This document shows, in pieces, positions 1 to 4,846 of a stretch of DNA of 5,945 bases. The DNA is from an uncultured Lachnospiraceae bacterium (GTDB lineage: Bacteria > Bacillota > Clostridia > Lachnospirales > Lachnospiraceae). The notes beneath the pieces were generated by a model that worked only from the letters and a program-made list of their open reading frames with translations, was not told the origin of the DNA and made no database searches. The position numbers were made by a program, and so were the translations under genes. The stretch is from contig CAMODS010000090.1 in the NCBI GenBank assembly GCA_946611525.1, positions 1-5,945 of the forward strand. The letters are read 5' to 3'. Position 1 is the stretch's first letter; every line of letters begins with the position of its first letter.

Positions 1-833
1 ACGAGTTTTACCAGGTCTGTCTGGCTCAGCAATATATCGCAGAGGGCGGTATCGGCTACGCAAAGGAGCTTTTGGAAAAGGCTCTAGGCGACGAGGAGGC
101 TCAGCACGTTATCACAAAGCTTACCGCGTCGCTGCAGGTTCGTCCTTTTGAGTTTATCCGTAAGACAGAGCCTTCTCAGGTGCTAAACTTTATCCAGGAC
201 GAGCATCCCCAGACTATTGCCATGATCCTTTCTTATCTGGCACCGACCCAGGCTTCCATGATACTTGGAGCTTTGGGACCGGAGAAGCAGGCTGACGTAG
301 CCCGACGTATCGCCATGATGGACCGTACCTCACCTGAGGTTATCAAGGAGGTTGAGCGTGTCCTTGAGAGAAAGCTTTCATCCCTTATCAATCAGGATTA
401 CACCATTGCAGGTGGTGTAGACTCGGTGGTTGCCATCCTAAACGCAGTAGACCGTGGTACAGAAAAGCGCATCATGGAGACTTTGGAGATCGAGGAGCCG
501 GAACTTGCCGAGGAGATCAGAAAGAAGATGTTCGTATTCGAGGATATCCTTCTTTTGGACGACCGTGCCATCCAGCGTGTGCTGCGTGATGTTGAGAATT
601 CAGACCTTGGTGTGGCCCTTAAGGGTGCCAACGAGGATGTTCAAAATGCGATCTTTAAGAACTTGTCCTCGAGACTTGCGGCTATGATCAGAGAGGACAT
701 GGAGTACATGGGCCCTGTCCGTATGAAGGACGTTGAGGAAGCCCAGCAAAAGATAGTCGGCGTTATCAGAAAGCTTGAGGATGCCGGCGAGATCGTAATT
801 TCCAGAGGTGGAGGTGACGATCTGGTTGTCTAG
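1..833 (+). CDS. fliG: Flagellar motor switch protein FliG, 5'-truncated by the window edge
   Basis: FliG is the rotor protein on the cytoplasmic face of the MS ring; it contacts FliF, FliM and the stator and sets torque and rotation direction. The frame is open from base 3 and gives 276 residues before TAG at 831-833. Family length is about 335-340, so roughly 60 N-terminal residues lie upstream. A TTG at 72 is in frame, but the conserved QYIAEGGIGYAKELLEKALG segment begins before it, so it is internal. Visible landmarks are the EHPQ motif of the middle domain (201-212), the AGGVDSV hinge, the MFVF motif (528-539), and the C-terminal charged torque region with DDRAIQRVLRDV, the NLSSRL..MIREDM stretch, MGPVR and a VEEAQQKIV helix. 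The C-terminus ends in a short GGGDD tail. The last 8 bases overlap the start of fliH. Identification is very secure; nothing appears broken in the visible part. Confidence 0.97.
   Translation, partial: EFYQVCLAQQYIAEGGIGYAKELLEKALGDEEAQHVITKLTASLQVRPFEFIRKTEPSQVLNFIQDEHPQTIAMILSYLAPTQASMILGALGPEKQADVARRIAMMDRTSPEVIKEVERVLERKLSSLINQDYTIAGGVDSVVAILNAVDRGTEKRIMETLEIEEPELAEEIRKKMFVFEDILLLDDRAIQRVLRDVENSDLGVALKGANEDVQNAIFKNLSSRLAAMIREDMEYMGPVRMKDVEEAQQKIVGVIRKLEDAGEIVISRGGGDDLVV
810..817 (+). promoter_or_regulatory. Strong ribosome binding site for fliH, inside the end of fliG
   Basis: GGAGGTGA lies 8 bases before the TTG at 826. This near-perfect Shine-Dalgarno match decides the fliH start: the in-frame GTG codons at 808 and 814 overlap this site itself and have no site of their own. 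The sequence doubles as codons for the GGGDD tail of FliG. Confidence 0.8.
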
Positions 834-1776
834 TTTAGTAAAGTGGCAATACATAGAGAATTCAGAGGATGACAGGCTTTTAGATTCCAACACCAAGATC
901 CGTGAACGTCTTGAGGCATATCAGCGTGATGCCAAAAAGAAACGTGACCAGAAGAATCGGGAAGCCATAGAGGAGTTTTATGCGGCTATTACCACCGATG
1001 AGGAGGGGAATACCATCCTTCCCATGGATGAAAATGGTCGCGTTCTTTTCCCTGTTGATGAGGAAGGCAGGCAGCTTGTGATCATCGACGAGGAAGGCAA
1101 TCTTGTTACGGTGGAGGATCCCGGTGAGATGGGAGGCTCAGACTCCGATGAGCCGATGGACAGCGGCATGGACATGCATCTGATAGAGCAGGCCCACGAG
1201 CAGGCTGAGGTTATCATCACCCAGGCCCAATCAGATGCAGATGAGATCATGGAGCATGCCAGGGCAGAGGCTGAGGCCATGAAGTCCCACTACGCCGAGG
1301 AGGGCAAAAAGGAGGGATACCGTGACGGTACGGGCCAGGCTATGCAGGCCTATGCGGAAAAAGAGGCTGCACTTGAAGCGGAAAAGGATCAGATTGCGGC
1401 AGCTTACCGTGCCAAAGAAGAACAGATGGAGCGTGTTATCACTGATGCGGTCTGCGATCTGATGGAGCGGTTTTTCAATGTCCGTTTCGGGGATGACAAG
1501 GAGCTTTTGTATCATCTGGTGGACAACTGCATTTTGCATATCGAGAGTTCTCACCAGTTTTTGATCAAGGTTAATGATGAGGGGTTTGCTACCCTCAATG
1601 AAAAAAAGGCTGATCTTCAGGCGGCTGTAGGCGCTGATGCGCAGCTTGATATTGTGAGGGACCCGGTGCTTACTGACGGACAGTGCATCATTGAGACCGA
1701 CGGTGGAGTCTTTGACTGCAGTCTGGACACCGAGCTCCGCAACTTGATCAAAGACATAAAGTCACTGAACATATAA
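826..1776 (+). CDS. fliH: Flagellar assembly protein FliH, regulator of the export ATPase
   Basis: FliH dimers bind the FliI ATPase N-terminus, restrain its activity and dock it to the C-ring and export gate. I chose the TTG at 826 because GGAGGTGA precedes it by 8 bases and the product then begins MSSLVKWQYIE, with a later DSN, like clostridial FliH. This gives 316 residues, somewhat longer than the common 230-270. Residues 1-57 form a charged N-terminal helix region, and residues 58-97 are four tandem 10-residue repeats. A linker rich in D, G, S and M follows, then an Ala/Glu-rich helical region (about 118-205) with the EEGKKEGYRDGTGQ glycine-spaced segment typical of FliH. The C-terminal globular domain (about 205-316) contains the VNDEGF and DPVLTDGQCIIETDGG elements seen in the FliH/HrpE/YscL family. 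The start overlaps the fliG end by 8 bases, which suggests translational coupling. The stop TAA lies at the edge of an interspersed repeat. Confidence 0.93.
   Translation: MSSLVKWQYIENSEDDRLLDSNTKIRERLEAYQRDAKKKRDQKNREAIEEFYAAITTDEEGNTILPMDENGRVLFPVDEEGRQLVIIDEEGNLVTVEDPGEMGGSDSDEPMDSGMDMHLIEQAHEQAEVIITQAQSDADEIMEHARAEAEAMKSHYAEEGKKEGYRDGTGQAMQAYAEKEAALEAEKDQIAAAYRAKEEQMERVITDAVCDLMERFFNVRFGDDKELLYHLVDNCILHIESSHQFLIKVNDEGFATLNEKKADLQAAVGADAQLDIVRDPVLTDGQCIIETDGGVFDCSLDTELRNLIKDIKSLNI
997..1116 (+). repeat. Four tandem 30-bp / 10-residue repeats within fliH
   Basis: Four consecutive 10-residue units start with DEEGN, DENGR, DEEGR and DEEGN, each followed by five mostly hydrophobic residues (TILPM, VLFPV, QLVII, LVTVE). 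The pattern is D-E-x-G-[NR]-x-[hydrophobic] with an exact period of 30 bases. The DNA copies differ at many third positions, so this is an old, selected protein repeat rather than a recent slippage product. The acidic turn plus hydrophobic strand pattern suggests short beta-hairpins; that fold is my inference. Confidence 0.85.
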
Positions 1777-1865
1777 GATCCTTCGGGCTTCGCCCTCAGG
1801 ATGACATGGAAGAGCTTCACCTTCAGAATGCCCCACATGTCATCCTGAGCGAAGCGAAGGATCTT
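1775..1865. repeat. REP/MITE-like interspersed repeat, two inverted arms between fliH and fliI
   Basis: The left arm (1775-1808) begins AAGATCCTTCG and ends TCAGGATGACATG. The right arm (1836-1865) is its reverse complement at the outer 11 and inner 13 bases. The arms differ only in the centre, GGCTTCGCCC against CTTCGC. Each arm is itself a small imperfect palindrome: the left has a GGGC-TTC-GCCC hairpin and the right has an ATCCT...AGGAT stem. The arms flank a 27-base spacer and could form one long hairpin in the mRNA. The right-arm motif TCCTGAGCGAAGCGAAGGAT resembles a short repeat I recall as scattered through many unrelated bacterial genomes. The left arm overlaps the last two bases of the fliH stop codon, and the right arm ends 13 bases before the fliI start. 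No transposase is present. Confidence 0.85.
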
Positions 1866-1866
1866 C

Positions 1867-1873
1867 AAGAAAG
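1867..1873 (+). promoter_or_regulatory. Weak ribosome binding site for fliI
   Basis: AAGAAAG, 5 bases before the ATG at 1879, is the only purine-rich candidate; no GGAGG is present. It lies directly beside the right arm of the interspersed repeat, so a hairpin there could influence access to the fliI start. Confidence 0.4.
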
Positions 1874-1878
1874 ATATT

Positions 1879-3291
1879 ATGGATTTAGGAGTGGATTTCA
1901 GCAAATATTACTCCCTTTTGGAGAACACATACTTCGACCGCCTGGGCAAGGTGACCAAGGTGGTGGGACTGACCATAGAGTCATTGGGCCCGGAGGCAAA
2001 GCTCAACGATCTGTGTCGCATTATCATTGATGATGACAACTATGTGATGGCAGAGGTGGTTGGGTTTTTGGATAAAAAGCTTCTTCTCATGCCCTATGAG
2101 AGTGTGGAAGGAGTGGGCATAGGATGTATAGTCGAAAACACCGGCCATCCCCTGGATATCCCGGTTGGCGAGTCGCTTTTGGGACATACTTTAGACGGAC
2201 TGGGCCGGCCCTCCGATTATGATGGTGAGCTGCCTTATGAGGCAAATTATCCGGTGGATCAGGTTCCCCCGGATCCCATGGAGAGGGTTATCATACGTGA
2301 GGCGCTTCCCCTTGGGGTAAAGGCGGTAGATGGACTTCTGACCGTAGGCAAGGGGCAGCGTATAGGTATTTTTGCCGGATCAGGTGTTGGAAAGAGTACC
2401 CTGATGGGCATGTTTGCCCGCAACACCCAGGCCCAGGTCAATGTCATAGCGCTTATAGGAGAGCGTGGCCGTGAGGTCAGGGAGTTTGTTGAAAACGACC
2501 TTGGACCCGAGGGCATGAAGCGTTCAGTGGTGGTGGTAGCCACATCGGACAAGCCGGCCCTTATCAGAAAAAAGGCAGCCATGACGGCTACTGCCATAGC
2601 TGAGTATTTCAGGGATCAGGGCAAGGATGTCCTTTTGATGATGGATTCCCTCACCCGTTTTTCCATGGCACAACGCGAGATAGGACTGGCATCGGGAGAA
2701 CCTCCTGTGACCAGAGGATATCCGCCTTCAGTGTATGCGGAACTTCCCAAGCTTTTGGAACGTGCGGGCAATTCCGCTGTGGGTTCCATTACCGGACTGT
2801 ATACGGTTCTTGTGGATGGTGATGATTTTAATGAGCCTATCACAGATACGGCCAGAGGTATTTTGGACGGACATATAGTATTGAACCGCCGGCTTGCCCA
2901 GCAGAATCATTACCCTGCCATAGATGTGCTGGCATCCATCTCCCGTGTAATGTCAGCTGTGGCTACAAAAGAACACAAGAAAGCTGCGGGTATGCTTAAA
3001 AATGTTATGGCTACCTATTCTGAGGCAGAGGATCTGATAAATATTGGAGCATACAAGGCAGGATCCAATAAGAATATCGACTTTGCCATTTCAAAGATAG
3101 ATGCAGTAAATGAATACCTGCTTCAGGCCACTGATGAGAAGTTCCTTTTTGATGACGAGATAGAAATGCTTTTTGAGATGTTTCCTGTAGAGAGACCGGC
3201 ACCACCTGTTTTAGAAGAAGCAACAACTTCCGAAGAGCCGGGTGAGCCGGCTGAAGAAGATATCTCCGGTCTTTTGGCAGATCAGGGATAG
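1879..3291 (+). CDS. fliI: Flagellum-specific export ATPase FliI
   Basis: FliI hydrolyses ATP at the cytoplasmic entrance of the flagellar type III secretion gate and helps deliver substrates and chaperones. It is related to F1-ATPase beta. The product is 470 residues. The N-terminal beta-barrel (about 20-95) is followed by the LGHTLDGLGRP segment. The ATPase core holds Walker A GSGVGKST (167-174, Lys172), the IGERGREV segment with the likely catalytic Glu195, Walker B VLLMMDSLTR (251-260, Asp256), and the conserved GYPPSVYAELPKLLERAG motif (280-297). A helical C-terminal domain ends near residue 438. All key residues are intact. An acidic, Pro/Glu-rich tail of about 30 residues extends beyond the usual family end. 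The start fits the family and is the first ATG after the repeat. The gene is flanked on both sides by copies of the same interspersed repeat, so it is not translationally coupled to fliH or fliJ. Confidence 0.98.
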   Translation: MDLGVDFSKYYSLLENTYFDRLGKVTKVVGLTIESLGPEAKLNDLCRIIIDDDNYVMAEVVGFLDKKLLLMPYESVEGVGIGCIVENTGHPLDIPVGESLLGHTLDGLGRPSDYDGELPYEANYPVDQVPPDPMERVIIREALPLGVKAVDGLLTVGKGQRIGIFAGSGVGKSTLMGMFARNTQAQVNVIALIGERGREVREFVENDLGPEGMKRSVVVVATSDKPALIRKKAAMTATAIAEYFRDQGKDVLLMMDSLTRFSMAQREIGLASGEPPVTRGYPPSVYAELPKLLERAGNSAVGSITGLYTVLVDGDDFNEPITDTARGILDGHIVLNRRLAQQNHYPAIDVLASISRVMSAVATKEHKKAAGMLKNVMATYSEAEDLINIGAYKAGSNKNIDFAISKIDAVNEYLLQATDEKFLFDDEIEMLFEMFPVERPAPPVLEEATTSEEPGEPAEEDISGLLADQG

Positions 3292-3322
3292 GATACTTCG
3301 GGCTGCACCCTCAGGATGACAG
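3291..3322 (+). repeat. Degenerate copy of the interspersed repeat after fliI
   Basis: GGATACTTCGGG-CTGCA-CCCTCAGGATGACA matches the left arm at 1777-1806 with a few substitutions (ATAC for ATCC, CTGCA for CTTCG) in the same orientation. It starts at the last base of the fliI stop codon. A possible eroded right arm, AGCGAAGAGCTT at 3345-3356, resembles the arm at 1848-1865 with an internal deletion; that part is uncertain. Confidence 0.75.
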
Positions 3323-3366
3323 ATTCCTGTTTCATTTAAATAAAAGCGAAGAGCTTATGAAATAAT

Positions 3367-3816
3367 ATGGCGAAATTTGTATATCGAATGCAAAACATAC
3401 TGGAGCTTACGGAGAAGCTGGAAGCCCAGGAAAAAATAAACTTCGGCATAGCCCAGCAGGCGGTAAACGACGAGCAGGATAAACTAAAGGAGCTTCTGGC
3501 GAAAAGGACCGAGTATGACAAGCTTCACGAGGATCTGGTTAAGGGTGACATAGATTTTTTAAAGCTAAAGCAGTGCGAACAGGCCATCACTATTATGAAG
3601 GTGAAGATCCGTGACCAGATGCTGGAGCTGCAAAAGGCTCAGAGGAATCTGGAACGTGCCAGAAAGAAGCTGGATGAGGTCATGAAGGACCGTAAGACCC
3701 ATGAGAATCTTCGCGACAAGGCATTTGAGGAGTTTAAAAAGGAGCTTGCCGCAGAGGAGAGCAAGGCCACGGATGAGCTGGTAAGCTACACCTACCACGA
3801 CAGTGAGGATGAATAA
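3367..3816 (+). CDS. fliJ: Flagellar export protein FliJ
   Basis: FliJ is the small coiled-coil stalk of the export ATPase. It inserts into the FliI hexamer, much as the F1 gamma subunit does, contacts FlhA and recycles export chaperones. The product is 149 residues, close to the usual family length of about 147. It is almost entirely helical and charged, beginning MAKFVYRMQNIL, with heptad-like leucines through residues 10-110. The C-terminal RKTHENLRDKAFEEFKKEL segment (109-127), followed by an E-x(5)-DE motif, fits FliJ. Position directly after fliI supports the call despite the low complexity of the family. The ribosome site is poor: GAAGAG ends 13 bases before the start, and a two-codon ATG-AAA-TAA sits just upstream. 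Tandem stops TAA-TAA close the gene. Its 3' end carries the ribosome site of ylxF. Confidence 0.93.
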   Translation: MAKFVYRMQNILELTEKLEAQEKINFGIAQQAVNDEQDKLKELLAKRTEYDKLHEDLVKGDIDFLKLKQCEQAITIMKVKIRDQMLELQKAQRNLERARKKLDEVMKDRKTHENLRDKAFEEFKKELAAEESKATDELVSYTYHDSEDE

Positions 3817-3820
3817 TAAC

Positions 3821-4642
3821 ATGGCAGAAGAACTTACCGAAAAAGAACTGAAAAAAAAGCATAAGGAAGAACTGAAAGCTGCCCGCGCAGCCCGAAAGGA
3901 ACGTGCTAAAAACGGCGAGCTTACCGAGGAAGAAGAGGAACAGAGCGGCGGTGCGCTTTTGGTCATCGTGGCAGTGCTTATCGTTCTGGTATGGCTGGCC
4001 ATCTTTGCTTTACTCATAAAGATGGATGTGGGTGGTTTTGGCTCCACTGTGCTTTATCCTATTTTAAAGGACGTCCCCTATGTAAATAAGATCCTTCCGG
4101 AAACCACTGAGTACGCAGAGGAGGATCAGGCATATTACTACGAGACCATGGAGGATGCGGTAAAGGAGATAAAGCGCTTGGAAAAGCAGCTTAAAAAAGC
4201 CAAGGCCGCAAAGGGAGACAATGAAGCATATATAGCTGATCTTGAGGCCAAGGCTGCTGAGCTGGAGGAGTACAAGGCCAAGGAAAAGGAATTTGAAAAG
4301 AAAAAGGAGAAGTTTTACGAGGAGGTTGTCTTTGGCGACAAGGCTCCCGATATTACCCAGTACAGATCTTATTATGAGGAGATAGAACCTGCCAATGCGG
4401 AGGTCATCTACAAGCAGGTGGTGGAGCAGATCCAGGAGGATGAGGATATCCAGAAATATGTAAAGGCTTATTCCGACATGAAACCTGCCCAGGCAGCGGC
4501 TATTTTTGATACCATGACAGACAATCTAAAGCTGGTGGGCAAGATACTTTGGAACATGGAGACCGATGCCCGGGGCAAGATCCTCGGCAAGATGGATGCT
4601 GAGACTGCTGCCCGTGTGACGGAACTTATGGAACCGAAATGA
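3821..4642 (+). CDS. ylxF: YlxF/MotE-like flagellar operon membrane protein with MgtE-N-like domain
   Basis: This accessory protein of flagellar operons belongs to the COG3334 (MotE/YlxF) type; proposed roles in the family include motor or stator support, but none is firmly assigned here. The product is 273 residues from the ATG at 3821. Residues 1-42 are cytoplasmic and rich in Lys/Glu. Residues 45-67 form one hydrophobic membrane helix (GALLVIVAVLIVLVWLAIFALLI). Residues 105-172 are a charged coiled coil. Residues 185-273 form a helical domain with YSDMKPAQAAAIFDTM and a repeated leucine-rich unit, resembling the N-terminal superhelical domain of MgtE. With no cleavable signal, the coiled coil and C-terminal domain probably lie outside the membrane. 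GAGGA at 3805-3809 precedes the start by 11 bases. An ATG at 3809 would add four residues but lies on that site. Position between fliJ and fliK is that of B. subtilis ylxF. Confidence 0.85.
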   Translation: MAEELTEKELKKKHKEELKAARAARKERAKNGELTEEEEEQSGGALLVIVAVLIVLVWLAIFALLIKMDVGGFGSTVLYPILKDVPYVNKILPETTEYAEEDQAYYYETMEDAVKEIKRLEKQLKKAKAAKGDNEAYIADLEAKAAELEEYKAKEKEFEKKKEKFYEEVVFGDKAPDITQYRSYYEEIEPANAEVIYKQVVEQIQEDEDIQKYVKAYSDMKPAQAAAIFDTMTDNLKLVGKILWNMETDARGKILGKMDAETAARVTELMEPK

Positions 4643-4647
4643 TATTG

Positions 4648-4740
4648 TGAGTGTTGTCAGGAGAAGAAATGCTGCTGACGTAGACGCACGTTATTTCGTG
4701 CGTCGGTCGAGGTATTCTTCGAGTGACAACTCAGTTTTTA
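4648..4740 (+). terminator. Branched RNA fold with T-tract, possible terminator or structured RNA
   Basis: An outer stem pairs TGAG-TG-TTGTC (4648-4658) with GACAACTCA (4725-4733), about 9 pairs with a 2-base bulge, and is followed at once by G and five Ts (4735-4739). Inside are a perfect 8-bp hairpin, GACGCACG/CGTGCGTC with loop TTATTT (4683-4704), and a 6-bp hairpin, TCGAGG/CTTCGA with loop TATT and one G-T pair (4707-4722). A competing stem, GTCAG (4656-4660) with CTGAC (4675-4679), shares bases with the outer stem. A T-tract after a closing stem fits an intrinsic terminator, but a branched interior is not the classical form. It matches no riboswitch I recognise. Confidence 0.5.
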
Positions 4741-4757
4741 AAAAGTATATTTACTGT

Positions 4758-4784
4758 TAAGATTATCTGCATAATGTCCGATAG
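4758..4784 (+). promoter_or_regulatory. Sigma-28/sigma-D-type promoter upstream of fliK
   Basis: TAAG at 4758-4761, 15 bases, then TCCGATAG at 4777-4784. The established flagellar sigma factor consensus of Gram-positives is TAAA-N15-GCCGATAT; the match is 3 of 4 and 6 of 8, with ideal spacing. It lies downstream of the T-tract and about 60 bases before the fliK start. Transcription would begin near 4790. The spacer holds a small inverted repeat ATTAT-CTGC-ATAAT (4762-4775). I found no convincing sigma-70 alternative. Confidence 0.6.
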
Positions 4785-4796
4785 AATTGATGTAGG

Positions 4797-4811
4797 GTGG
4801 ACTATATCCAC
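4797..4811 (+). promoter_or_regulatory. Small hairpin in the fliK leader
   Basis: GTGGA (4797-4801) pairs with TCCAC (4807-4811) around the loop CTATA. It would sit just after the predicted transcription start and 23 bases before the ribosome site. A 5' hairpin of this kind could stabilise the message; this is inference and the stem is short. Confidence 0.35.
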
Positions 4812-4834
4812 ACAGAACCTTTAAACAGAAGAAT

Positions 4835-4841
4835 GGAGGTG
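4835..4841 (+). promoter_or_regulatory. Ribosome binding site of fliK
   Basis: GGAGGTG is a strong Shine-Dalgarno site. From the GGAGG core the ATG at 4847 is 7 bases away and the overlapping ATG at 4843 only 3. The frame from 4843 closes after 27 codons, so 4847 is the true start. Confidence 0.8.
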
Positions 4842-4846
4842 CATGT

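Noticed and set aside
72..833. fliG beginning at the TTG at 72
   Set aside because: Conserved FliG sequence continues in frame upstream to the window edge, so this codon is internal.
1806..2030. Small ORF starting in the fliH-fliI spacer and running into fliI
   Set aside because: Its N-terminus is translated interspersed repeat and the rest is fliI read in another frame; no ribosome site or family resemblance.
3565..4047. 160-codon minus-strand ORF across fliJ and ylxF
   Set aside because: Antisense shadow of two well-supported genes; its hydrophobic and serine-rich parts arise from their Lys/Glu codons.
4750..4775. Sigma-70 promoter using CATAAT at 4770 as the -10 box
   Set aside because: No -35 box at 16-18 bases; the nearest candidate, TTTACT, is only 14 bases away.
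4643..4846. Cyclic-di-GMP riboswitch before fliK
   Set aside because: Considered because such riboswitches control flagellar genes, but the known GEMM core motifs are not recognisable in this spacer.
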